Shown here piece by piece: positions 7,287 to 16,329 of a DNA stretch of 64,000 nt. Under the pieces are notes generated by a model, which was not told the DNA's origin, made no database searches, and saw only the letters and a program-made list of their open reading frames with translations. The translations under genes were made by a program, and so were the position numbers. Origin of the DNA: a virus; the IMG/VR virus record IMGVR_UViG_3300042320_001961, positions 21,162-85,161 of that record. One strand, 5' to 3'. Each line of letters opens with the position of its first letter. The first letter of the stretch is position 1.

Positions 7287-10200
7287 TAGACAGGATCTAC
7301 TTGCAGAACACCAGCGTTACTTACACTGATGTCGTATTCAGTTCCGTCAGGGGATGAGATTCTAAACGAGTTAGGAACTTCTTTTTTCAAAAGAACGGAG
7401 GGGATAGAAACTGTACTAACCGTCTTACCTGCTAACTCTTGGTAGATAGAGAACGGGCCGGAATTAAAGGACGCTGAGTCCAATCCGGAGATTATACAAT
7501 CCTTGGCAACTGCGGCAGCACCAGAGCTAAGTATACTCTGAGCCGTGCTTTGCGAGATTTTGTAAACCCCGCTTGAATACGGGAACGGTTTAAAGGATAA
7601 GCCACAAGTATTAGGATTGGATAAAAATCCCGTGTAAAAGAATTTCATATCCCAATCTTTGTTATCAAAGTTCCATTTCACAAAGGGAGCAATTCGGCTT
7701 GTAATTCTACAGTTTCCTCTGCCGCCCATGCCAAGCATTTTAACCCAGCAAGGCTCAGAACTATTGTGAGTGAACTTAAACTCCAGAGTTTTATTTCCCC
7801 CATCGCCATAACTTGCCCGTCTGAAATCAAAAACGATGTCGCAGTTTTGCCCCAAAAGACCACCAGCTTGATCAAAGAAGGCGACGAACGTCTTTTGGCT
7901 GGTATTTGCCATTTCTAGATTAGTTACAATACTGTAATCTGATCCGGAAGTAGTCAATTCTGGTGTAACCCGAATCTGAGTTTTTTCGCCCACACTGGCC
8001 GTGGCATTAATAAACTTACCTGGCACTTGAGAGTAAGCTGTGCCAGACGCGCTGCTTCCGCTGCAATTCAACCAGTTAATTACTGTATCCCGTGTATTTA
8101 CCCCAAACCCCCCATTAAGGGTTAGATAAGTGCTTTCAGCATTTGTCCCATTAGTGTTAATGTCAATTGTCAGATCTTGGAAAATTATGCCAGCAGATAT
8201 AGCTCTATCGATGACTTGAGGGATCCTGGTTCCGGCGAATTTTGTGTTGTCCGAAGGTACAGAGCCGTCTATATTAATCCGGATTTTAGGGGTTGTAACA
8301 GCACCCCTCGCCCCAGCTACAACAACAGTCGACCAGCTATTTGCAATCATTAATGGTCCTGCTTCGGTAGCAGTTATATTGTCATGGACACTGATTACAA
8401 GTTCGGCTCCTAGGGGGAGGTAGGCTCCGGCCGCAAATTCCAGCGCATCTGTTACTGTCTGGAAAATTGTTCTTCTGAATATCGAACTAGAATTGGGGCT
8501 GTAAGATACTTCATTTGTCTCGAAGTACCCACCAGGTACTGAGTTTTCCCCGGTAAGCGGGGTACCCCTGGAGACGTGAAGCACGATGTAGGGGCTTGTG
8601 CCCTGAGATTTTACATACCCCGGGATATCTTTAGCCCATTTGGCGATCCCTTTCTCCGTGACTAGGGCAGAGTCTGAGGCATTACTTTCGTCTCTTACGG
8701 GGAGAGATTGGCTAGAAGTTCTAAGACTTGTAAGCTTTGTACTATTCTCTAGAGAGGGGTCTTCGCCAATGCAAAGACTGGAGAATCCTACGGCATCAGT
8801 ATTACCTGGCAGACCAGAATTTACAACGAACTGGGCTATATCGTCTGAAGGATCGTTAGGGTCTCCGCCCGGGATTTCTACGTTGACCTGGGTAACAGAA
8901 ATGCCCCTACCGCCAGTGACATTATTATTTAACCTAGCATCAAGTTCGTTAGCCAGGTCGAAGGCAGTAACAGCGACTTTGTCACTAATCCCCAGAAACG
9001 CTGGATTCTTCGCCCCTCTGATATCTTCTTTCTTGGCGAGTTGTACAATACCGGCCCGGTCGCGTGATGCATAGACTAGGGGAGGGTTTGGCGATGCGAT
9101 GATATCGCCAGTAGTCAAAGATTTGAACTGGGTATCGTTACTGAAGAAAAGGCTTGTACCCCGCCCCATGATAAGGCTGGAGCCGTCTTGCATAAGCAAC
9201 GTACTTCTTATGATTACGTTGTTCAGCACCTGGTTGGTAAGGCCTTCGGCTCCAGATTCTGACGCGTAAGGAATCGAGAACTGCTCGCCCGACCTAAGGT
9301 CAAAGACAGTAGTACCGAGGTAATAGTTACCCTCCTCGTTCATACCGGTGGCGTATACTCGGCCACCATTCTCTTCGGTAATAATCTTACCAAGAATGAA
9401 CTCTTGCTCTAAAGGTTCGCCTTGGAATGTTGGGAACGAAGTGTCGTAGTTCAGGTATCCAGTCCATTCCCAGGTGTGCCCGGAAGCGCGGATGACGGAC
9501 GGACGTCTCAACCCGATCAGGATGCCGACAGAGGCGGATGCCGAGGTACGGACCGTGATAGGTTCGGTCGATGCCTGGAGCGGGGCACTGAAGTTCACAG
9601 AAGCCCTTGCCTGCATTAGGGCCAAAGCCTGCTTAGTAGCACTTTCAACGGGGTCTTCCGTAAGCTCGGGATAATCGCTATCCAGAGACGGGTAAAAGTC
9701 TCCGGTAAATACATCGCGAGCGCGGGAACCTTGCGTCAAATATGTAACGTATTTTCCACTGTTTTGGACACTGGCTCCTGGTGTAAACACCTCTTCATAA
9801 GTGCGTACTTGAGTGATGGTTAACGGGTTATCTTCAAGTTCGGATGAATTATTTAAAGGGAAACCGGCAACACCCGATTGCTTCTCAAGGACATAATAAG
9901 GCTGCGGACGTCTCATCCCCCGAAGACGCTCGAATCCTTCGAGTACGACTCGATACACTCGGTCATCCGCTCGCCTCTGATCAATAGCGCGGATGATTTT
10001 TACCGCCGACCGGTTGAACATAAAGTCCAGGGAGGCGAAGACGGCATCTTGCCCAGTCGGGTTGTCAATCAGCTTATACCTAAAGGCGTAGTTAAACCGT
10101 TTGGTGAGGTATCCATCGGCGTTTTGATCTGTACTTTCTTCGGAGATACCTTGAGTCGTTACATTAATATACCAGGCTGGAGATCCGGTTACTGTATTCC

Positions 10201-13200
10201 CGGTTTCCTGATCAATATCAATAGGTGCGCTGTCCCATGCAAATATTTTAGAGCTGTCGTCTAGATTACCAAATCCGGGGGAATTGGTTGCAGCGAGTTG
10301 GAGATCGCCAGTATACAGTATAGAATTGCCGACTTCATCAAAACCGTTAATATAGATACGTTTTCTGTTAGGTCTGTTGGGACCGCCGGACAACTCCCAA
10401 GTACTCGTACCGATTTTTTTGGTGTAGCTGTATTGGCCGAAAGCGATATTAGAGGCGGAAGGAGGACGTTCTAGGCTAAACGGACTGGCAATGTTCGAGT
10501 TTTGAACATAGATTCTGATGGTTTCGGGCGCCTCATTTTCACCAGTCTTATTTGCCAGCACATAAGCCAGGGTTTTATTATAGTCAATAACAAGACCAGT
10601 ACTTACCTCAATATCTTCTAATGTGGCGGGACGACCGTCGGGAAGTTGAGTGTATTGCAGCGGCAAAGGGGGGACAATCTGTGTAATCCGGGTACCGCTG
10701 TATTCAGTCGCCGGGGCGGCTTGATCCTGACTAAAAGACTTAGCTTTGTACCCAATACCTCGAAGTGAGATGTCACCAAAGTCCGAGCAAGAGTTAGTAA
10801 TCGACAGATCAGCGCCGGACTCGGAAATAAAATGATCGCTGTTACCGATACAGAATACGGACACGATTTGGATCGTGGCATCGTTACTGCCTCTGATTCC
10901 AAAGTGGCGGTACTTGAACTTATCTGCATTGCTGGATTTGTATTTCTTGCCTTCGCTGTCCGTTTTATTAATAGGCGGGTCTTGAAAATACGTATTGTCT
11001 AAGTAACAGTTCGGGTCGGTCTGAAGCGAGACTTGGGTAAAGTTCGCGGTGACCATCGACTTAAAGCCAGACACACGTGAACCGTTCGCCCAGAGGCCGT
11101 TCAGACCGAAAATACTCCGAACCGAGCAGTTAAAGACGTAAGGCGAACTGGATCGGGTCGAGTTGATGTCCGGCAAGGGGACAATAGCGCCATCCGAGTT
11201 GCGAATTCTGGTGGCGCCGGGATACATAACAGCCGCGTTACTGTCCGAGTCGGGACTAGGAATTCCTGTCTGATTCTCCTCAATGTCCTGAGACCGGTTC
11301 TGCTTTGTAGAGGCGATAGGGGCGACGATAGTGGTTTCAGCAGCAATCGCTTCAAGCAACTCATCTTCCCACCCATCAACATCTTTGAACAGGGAGTTAA
11401 TCCGGGAATAGTAAGATGTTTCGCTGCCGCCCCCGATAATCTCTTGCTCCGAAGCAAATTCAATAGCGGTGACGGTATTATGGCTTCTCGAGTATTGCAA
11501 GTTGTCGGTGAAAGTCATCAACGACACATAGGTTCCACCAGTAACTTTGAATATAGCGGTTTTTTCGGTCTGCGGGTCGTTCTGGACCGGGCTGAGTTCC
11601 GGAACGTACATCGGCCGGATGCGGACCTTGCGCAGATCGACCCCGTCTACCGATATTCCCCGGGGAATGATAAGACCCCCGGTCTGAGGGTTGACAACAG
11701 CCAGATTGTCAAAGAAGAGTTTGTCGTTTACTTCAAAAGTCCCTCCAACGTATTCAAGGCTGATGATCCAGTTCGAGCTGGAGCCGGATTGTTTTTGCAC
11801 CCGAGCGATGTTACCAACACCCCCAGACTCTGAGTAAAGGACTCGGCCCAAGTTCAACTCGCGTGGCGGTTGCGTGTTAACCGAATTACCGACATTCACC
11901 ACGATGGTAGTGGCTTTGTCTCCTATAACCGAGTTAGAAATTGTGAACCCTGTATCTACTTTTTGAACGAGTCCGGTCCCTTCACTTACCGTAAGACCGG
12001 AAAGGACACCAGGACTATTATCAACATAATAGTCACCCGGAGCGATTTCCAGCATGACCTTGTCGTACCGGTCGTTGTTCTGGCCGGAGCGACGAGATTC
12101 TCTAACACCTTCAAGCAGCGCACGTTCAATGGTGCGGAACGGACGATCTTTATCAAAGCCCCTGTTATCGATTGAATCTTCGCCGATCGTCTGATCGATG
12201 TAGATTGTATTTCTGGAAAGAGGAGTGAAAGAGGCGTTAGATCTGTTGCATCGGGGGGCTTGAGGGACGTTTACGAGTCCGCCAGTACCATTCGCATACA
12301 ATGCCACTGTTTCGTCATATTGCCTGTAGCACTTGCCAAGTGTCGGGTCGGCTTGTGACGGCTCGAAACTGTATACTCCTGCGGAAAGAATGGGATATGT
12401 GGTGGGCAATCTGGCCCCGTCCGGGCACTCGGCAATAGTCCTATCGCCAATAAACTCTTTACCACCACAAGAAAGGAACGTACCAAGAACCGGATTGCAC
12501 TCTGATCCCGGTGCCTCTTCAAACTTCCACTGCCCGGTAGCTGCATGGTAAAACAGCTCGAGATGAGCGTCTCGGATGTTTACAATCCAGTCGTCTGGAG
12601 ACCCGTTGAGTAATTCGTTACTTACGGGGTTTGTGCGAATAATTAAAGGGAAACGGTCGAACGTCCCGGAAATATCGACTAACGCGATTCGGTCGCTGTC
12701 GCTGGGAGATTCGGGAAGCGTGACAATAATGCTGCCGTTACCGGTATCTGCAATTACTCTGTCCGAGACTAACGCGGTGTAATCGTCGCGCTGGATGGGG
12801 GTGTTAGAAAGATTTCTCGGATACGGATTAAGGGCGGAGATGAAGGTGTGTGGGCGGATGTCAATGTAACCAGTACCAAAGACTTCGCCTGTGTCGGGAT
12901 CAGTGGCCAAGCCGTCGCCATTCGTGTCAAGAGTGATCTTCGCCAGCGGAATATGCGCTTCGTTAACGCTTGGCAACGAGCTGGACACCGAGACGGTGTA
13001 AGGTGCGTCTTGCTGTTCAAGCAGATAGATGTAGGATGCTGTTCCCGCGCCACCCAGCAACTTGATGTTTTGCCTGGGCCAGGAAACAGCGTCCCCCGAC
13101 CGGTTTATAAAGCTTCCGGCCTCAATTGTTACACCCTGGCCACCCTCGAATGCGAAAGTGGACGGCAACCCTACAACCGCTAAAAGTTCGTTTTCATTTC

Positions 13201-13444
13201 CATTAAGTACGATACCGTCATGAGCAAGACGACCGATGGCGGTCTCCGGCTCAAGCCGGGGATTAGCAATTTCCCAATCCTTAATAGCGTCGCGCTGGCC
13301 AATATCCCAGCCTTCCTGCTCACCGCTAGTCGCTACGTCATAGTAATCAGAGCGGGGCTCCCCGGTAAACTCCGTCCCTTCCTGGACTTTATTCAGATAC
13401 TGGCTAGAGACTACTTTGCCGTTTTGAAAAGCGATTTTTTCCAC
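7286..13444 (-). CDS. Very large virion structural / fibre-like protein (2052 aa)
   Basis: The start is GTG at 13444, 22 nt after a GTTGAAAGC element located at the end of the preceding gene. The protein has no signal or membrane segment. Near residue 430 it has the motif NRGFDKDRPFRTIERALLEG, followed by beta-rich sequence (VMLEIAPGDYYVDN). This is the pattern of right-handed beta-helix virion proteins known from T4-like cyanophages. The rest is Ser/Thr/Asn/Gly-rich and beta-prone, typical of fibres and baseplate-attached proteins. The C-terminal part (about 1700-2052) may be a second beta-helix. It is probably a tail or baseplate fibre; receptor binding is an inference. Confidence 0.85.
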   Translation of the reverse strand: MEKIAFQNGKVVSSQYLNKVQEGTEFTGEPRSDYYDVATSGEQEGWDIGQRDAIKDWEIANPRLEPETAIGRLAHDGIVLNGNENELLAVVGLPSTFAFEGGQGVTIEAGSFINRSGDAVSWPRQNIKLLGGAGTASYIYLLEQQDAPYTVSVSSSLPSVNEAHIPLAKITLDTNGDGLATDPDTGEVFGTGYIDIRPHTFISALNPYPRNLSNTPIQRDDYTALVSDRVIADTGNGSIIVTLPESPSDSDRIALVDISGTFDRFPLIIRTNPVSNELLNGSPDDWIVNIRDAHLELFYHAATGQWKFEEAPGSECNPVLGTFLSCGGKEFIGDRTIAECPDGARLPTTYPILSAGVYSFEPSQADPTLGKCYRQYDETVALYANGTGGLVNVPQAPRCNRSNASFTPLSRNTIYIDQTIGEDSIDNRGFDKDRPFRTIERALLEGVRESRRSGQNNDRYDKVMLEIAPGDYYVDNSPGVLSGLTVSEGTGLVQKVDTGFTISNSVIGDKATTIVVNVGNSVNTQPPRELNLGRVLYSESGGVGNIARVQKQSGSSSNWIISLEYVGGTFEVNDKLFFDNLAVVNPQTGGLIIPRGISVDGVDLRKVRIRPMYVPELSPVQNDPQTEKTAIFKVTGGTYVSLMTFTDNLQYSRSHNTVTAIEFASEQEIIGGGSETSYYSRINSLFKDVDGWEDELLEAIAAETTIVAPIASTKQNRSQDIEENQTGIPSPDSDSNAAVMYPGATRIRNSDGAIVPLPDINSTRSSSPYVFNCSVRSIFGLNGLWANGSRVSGFKSMVTANFTQVSLQTDPNCYLDNTYFQDPPINKTDSEGKKYKSSNADKFKYRHFGIRGSNDATIQIVSVFCIGNSDHFISESGADLSITNSCSDFGDISLRGIGYKAKSFSQDQAAPATEYSGTRITQIVPPLPLQYTQLPDGRPATLEDIEVSTGLVIDYNKTLAYVLANKTGENEAPETIRIYVQNSNIASPFSLERPPSASNIAFGQYSYTKKIGTSTWELSGGPNRPNRKRIYINGFDEVGNSILYTGDLQLAATNSPGFGNLDDSSKIFAWDSAPIDIDQETGNTVTGSPAWYINVTTQGISEESTDQNADGYLTKRFNYAFRYKLIDNPTGQDAVFASLDFMFNRSAVKIIRAIDQRRADDRVYRVVLEGFERLRGMRRPQPYYVLEKQSGVAGFPLNNSSELEDNPLTITQVRTYEEVFTPGASVQNSGKYVTYLTQGSRARDVFTGDFYPSLDSDYPELTEDPVESATKQALALMQARASVNFSAPLQASTEPITVRTSASASVGILIGLRRPSVIRASGHTWEWTGYLNYDTSFPTFQGEPLEQEFILGKIITEENGGRVYATGMNEEGNYYLGTTVFDLRSGEQFSIPYASESGAEGLTNQVLNNVIIRSTLLMQDGSSLIMGRGTSLFFSNDTQFKSLTTGDIIASPNPPLVYASRDRAGIVQLAKKEDIRGAKNPAFLGISDKVAVTAFDLANELDARLNNNVTGGRGISVTQVNVEIPGGDPNDPSDDIAQFVVNSGLPGNTDAVGFSSLCIGEDPSLENSTKLTSLRTSSQSLPVRDESNASDSALVTEKGIAKWAKDIPGYVKSQGTSPYIVLHVSRGTPLTGENSVPGGYFETNEVSYSPNSSSIFRRTIFQTVTDALEFAAGAYLPLGAELVISVHDNITATEAGPLMIANSWSTVVVAGARGAVTTPKIRINIDGSVPSDNTKFAGTRIPQVIDRAISAGIIFQDLTIDINTNGTNAESTYLTLNGGFGVNTRDTVINWLNCSGSSASGTAYSQVPGKFINATASVGEKTQIRVTPELTTSGSDYSIVTNLEMANTSQKTFVAFFDQAGGLLGQNCDIVFDFRRASYGDGGNKTLEFKFTHNSSEPCWVKMLGMGGRGNCRITSRIAPFVKWNFDNKDWDMKFFYTGFLSNPNTCGLSFKPFPYSSGVYKISQSTAQSILSSGAAAVAKDCIISGLDSASFNSGPFSIYQELAGKTVSTVSIPSVLLKKEVPNSFRISSPDGTEYDISVSNAGVLQVDPV

Positions 13445-13463
13445 AATAAGCTTAAACTACTAC

Positions 13464-13949
13464 TCAGCTTTCAACGACTTTCGCCCACAGTACTCTTGCG
13501 ATCCAAGCGGGTCGAGGGCCAAAACTACTCAGCTCGATAAGGACTTCGGCCCCTGTTTCTGCATAATCGTCTAACGAGTTTCCACTTGCCCAGTCAACCG
13601 GGTAGTCAAAGTAGGCGGAAAATGTCGTCAACGGTTCGCCTACAAATCTTGCCAGAATCCGTATTTCGCGGTAATTTCCTGGCCTGACCTGGAGCGGATC
13701 GGTGTTCGGAATGGGTAAATTGTCCGGATCGGTGATGTCAAGTTCGAGGTAGTTGCCAGCGAACAAGTTACCCGCGATCGGTTTATTAACGCAAGCGCCT
13801 CCTAACTCGACAGGGAGTCCAGACTGGTCAAAGACCCATGCTCTGCCGTCTGCCGTGTTTGTGACAATCTCGCCTTCGTCCCCGTCCCCCAGAAACGGTT
13901 CTTCGTTCGCCAAAGGCGTACTTAAGTTCTGAATACTCGCTTCTGCCAT
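13464..13949 (-). CDS. Hypothetical virion-associated protein (161 aa)
   Basis: The ATG at 13949 is chosen because it lies 25 nt after the GTTGAAGGC element and begins MAEASIQNLST. An upstream in-frame start at 13982 would overlap the element. The protein begins with a segment typical of fibre-attached proteins (GDEGEIVTNTADGRAWVFDQ), followed by a beta-rich domain. It ends in VVES, which is encoded by the next GTTGAAAGC element. It immediately precedes the 2052-aa virion protein and may be its partner or chaperone. Confidence 0.75.
   Translation of the reverse strand: MAEASIQNLSTPLANEEPFLGDGDEGEIVTNTADGRAWVFDQSGLPVELGGACVNKPIAGNLFAGNYLELDITDPDNLPIPNTDPLQVRPGNYREIRILARFVGEPLTTFSAYFDYPVDWASGNSLDDYAETGAEVLIELSSFGPRPAWIARVLWAKVVES
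13467..13475 (-). promoter_or_regulatory. GTTGAAAGC element upstream of 7286..13444
   Basis: Exact copy, 22 nt before the GTG at 13444. It is embedded in the last codons of 13464..13949, where it encodes Val-Glu-Ser before TGA. Confidence 0.8.
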
Positions 13950-13974
13950 TTTAAAATAAATTCCTATACACCTT

Positions 13975-13983
13975 GCCTTCAAC
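13975..13983 (-). promoter_or_regulatory. GTTGAAGGC element (one mismatch) upstream of 13464..13949
   Basis: The one-mismatch copy lies 25 nt before the ATG at 13949. It is back-to-back with the plus-strand copy at 13986, separated by 2 nt, in the divergent promoter region. Confidence 0.7.
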
Positions 13984-13985
13984 GA

Positions 13986-13994
13986 GTTGAAAGC
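13986..13994 (+). promoter_or_regulatory. GTTGAAAGC element upstream of baseplate operon 14015..
   Basis: Exact copy, 20 nt before the TTG start at 14015, heading the plus-strand baseplate and packaging operon. Confidence 0.8.
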
Positions 13995-14014
13995 CAGTTA
14001 TAGGGTAAAAATTC

Positions 14015-15019
14015 TTGTCTACTTACGCCACGGATTCCTGGTCGACAATTACCGGTCTTGCTTCGGTCGCCTACGGGTCGCCCGAGAGATACCCGGAAGT
14101 AGCGAATCAGGTAATTGCGAACTCGCCTGTCGGAGGGATTGTAAACAGCATGACCCCGGCCATGTTGATCGAGCAAGCGTTAACCGAGGATAAAGTCCTG
14201 TCTGCTCTTGAACAAGAGTATGAGACTAATCGCGAGTTTTCTAGGTACGTAAACACGCCGGGAAACAACCTGGCCAAAGTTGCCAGTAATTTGCACAAAA
14301 ACGTCTTGACATCATATGGCGAAATGTCTAGTTATGAGACGTCGTTGTCTAATGTTATTGATTATTTAGAAGTGCCCGGGATTTCCGGCCCCGGCCTTGT
14401 CAACAGGCTTAAAAAAACTGTTCCCGACTTAGAAGTCTACTCTAACCTGGCATCTGTAGTGCCTGCACGCAAGCCGGACAAATTGCCAGCCGGTTCTTTA
14501 TTGCCGCTTTCCGACTCGGTCGGTTTGACATCTGATTACAGAGGGGTCGAATTTTCTACAGGGTATCTTACTCCGGAAGATTATTTCGTCGGTATCGCTT
14601 TGCCCGGGGCTGGGTCTACGGCTCAGAACCTTCCCGACACAATTCTTAAATCGTTGTCAGAAGGGTATGTCGGTTACGCTACTACCAGGCCTTTGGAATC
14701 GCTGCTCAGGCCGGGATTAGACTCTCTTCTCTCATTAAGTGATGTCCAAGAGGCGAGGAACGTGTCTCGCTCTCTGGCTGGCCTGGGGACTATCGGCACG
14801 ATTCGAGACTTTACTGGCATCGGAGCATTAAGTCCTGCTGACCAGAAAATGTACGCTGTTGATGTGGCGAAGCTTGTGGTGGAGATCAATGGTTACACCA
14901 CCTATCAGCCCGAGGTCAATTCCAATGGCGATTTCATCACCCCGTTAAAGGATACTGAGAACTCTGACCCGGGCAGAGGACTCCCATTCTCGCAAAGAAC
15001 CCGTACTACAACCTTTTGA
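14015..15019 (+). CDS. Putative baseplate/tail protein with LysM-like N-terminus (334 aa)
   Basis: The likely start is TTG at 14015, placed 20 nt after the GTTGAAAGC element. The N-terminus (TDSWSTITGLASVAYGSPERYPEVA) resembles LysM-like segments of baseplate and tail-assembly proteins such as T4 gp53 or tail X proteins. The rest is helical with short Gly/Pro loops, and I recognise no catalytic site. It is the first gene of an operon that continues with the J-like and gpI-like baseplate genes, so a baseplate wedge role is likely. An alternative is a tape-linked chaperone. Confidence 0.7.
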   Translation: MSTYATDSWSTITGLASVAYGSPERYPEVANQVIANSPVGGIVNSMTPAMLIEQALTEDKVLSALEQEYETNREFSRYVNTPGNNLAKVASNLHKNVLTSYGEMSSYETSLSNVIDYLEVPGISGPGLVNRLKKTVPDLEVYSNLASVVPARKPDKLPAGSLLPLSDSVGLTSDYRGVEFSTGYLTPEDYFVGIALPGAGSTAQNLPDTILKSLSEGYVGYATTRPLESLLRPGLDSLLSLSDVQEARNVSRSLAGLGTIGTIRDFTGIGALSPADQKMYAVDVAKLVVEINGYTTYQPEVNSNGDFITPLKDTENSDPGRGLPFSQRTRTTTF

Positions 15020-15027
15020 TATAAGTT

Positions 15028-16329
15028 ATGGCATTAGAGATATTCGCACCAATACTGCCTCTGCAGCTTGATAATAGGAATGTTGGGGACATTGTCCGAG
15101 CAATACAGACTCGGATGTTCATCGAGTCGGACGGGACGCTTAATGATTTTACTCCCGCCTCGCCTTTGTCCGCGATAAGCGAGGGCCAAGGGTTCGCCCA
15201 AGCCGAACTTCTATACTATTTGAATACTTTGCCCGAGGCTGTTACGTTGCAATGGCTTAGGAGTCTGGGTGTCCAAAGAAAGCTGGGATCTAGGGCATTG
15301 GCTGAAGTAACCTTTTACAAGGTTCCGGGATATAGTAGGCCTGTGACTATACCAGGTGGGACGAGGGTGTTCGCCAGAAGCGGCCAATCCTACATCTTGT
15401 TGGATCAAGTGCAGATTGTCGACCAAAGTGCTGTTGGCACGGTACAATCCGAGCGCTGGGGGGAAGTTTATAACGTAGCGCAGGATGAAATTACCCGCAT
15501 CGAGCGAAATTTCCTCGGGCTCGATTTCATTACTAATCTCGAACCGGCATCGGGCGGTACGGATCTTGAAACCGTTGATCAGATGAAGATCCGGGCTTTT
15601 GAATTGCTGGGGCGGAGAAACCTTACATCGAGAGAAGATTACAGGTCTGAAGTCAGAGCAATAGCACCTGAAGCATCAATTGTCGAGGTATTGCCCTATG
15701 AGGAGAGGTTTCAAGACGATGTAGAGAATAATCGTGGGATTTTTATAGTGGCGGGAGGAGAGGACGGTTCGCCTTTGACTACTGCGACTCAATCCGTCTT
15801 GTTAACATCGCTTAGAGACCGCACCCCTATCGATGTTAAACTATTTCTTACACCTCCAACTATTCTACCAGTTGAGGTCGTGGTGAGTATATCTTGGAAT
15901 CCGAGAATTACTACAACTTTCAGTGATACTTTAGCTTCACAAGTAAACGATTTATTAAAAGGTATTTTCTCTCCGTCTAGTCTAGGGTTAGGGACCAACG
16001 TCTCTTATACTGATGTTTCCCGGCAAGTGTTAGCCCTGGACTTCGTCCAAGATATCCCTATTCTCGACCTTAAAGAAATGGCGTTAGATCCGGAGATTAC
16101 CGGGAATACGGATGGAGTTTGTGGTAGATTTCTCGGTACGGAAGACGAAGAAACGCTAACATGCTCGTACACTTATAACCAATTCGTTGATAGAGTGTCT
16201 GCCTCGTCGCTCATATGTCCGAACAGCACTTCGGCCTTTAGACTCTATCGCTCAATCGTTTCTTTAACCTCGGTAATCGACTCGACTACCATCACTTACA
16301 CGTACGACAATTCATATGATATCATCTAA
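15028..16329 (+). CDS. Baseplate J-like wedge protein (433 aa)
   Basis: The central region fits the Baseplate_J family (P2 gpJ, Mu gp47, T4 gp6): a beta-rich segment, RPVTIPGGTRVFARSGQSY (about 105-123), then a long helical and beta region with G-T-D-x-E-T-V-D-Q-M-K-I-R-A-F. The family forms the baseplate ring that controls tail contraction, so this gene supports a contractile tail. It starts 8 nt after the previous stop and overlaps the next gene by 14 nt. Two C-terminal cysteines near TCSYTYN are unremarkable. Confidence 0.85.
   Translation: MALEIFAPILPLQLDNRNVGDIVRAIQTRMFIESDGTLNDFTPASPLSAISEGQGFAQAELLYYLNTLPEAVTLQWLRSLGVQRKLGSRALAEVTFYKVPGYSRPVTIPGGTRVFARSGQSYILLDQVQIVDQSAVGTVQSERWGEVYNVAQDEITRIERNFLGLDFITNLEPASGGTDLETVDQMKIRAFELLGRRNLTSREDYRSEVRAIAPEASIVEVLPYEERFQDDVENNRGIFIVAGGEDGSPLTTATQSVLLTSLRDRTPIDVKLFLTPPTILPVEVVVSISWNPRITTTFSDTLASQVNDLLKGIFSPSSLGLGTNVSYTDVSRQVLALDFVQDIPILDLKEMALDPEITGNTDGVCGRFLGTEDEETLTCSYTYNQFVDRVSASSLICPNSTSAFRLYRSIVSLTSVIDSTTITYTYDNSYDII

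Noticed and set aside
13975-14014. A fixed -10 box such as TATAGG downstream of every GTTGAAAGC
   Set aside because: TATAG-like strings occur after some copies (13975, 13986) but at different distances, and are absent from several others, so no second element is claimed.
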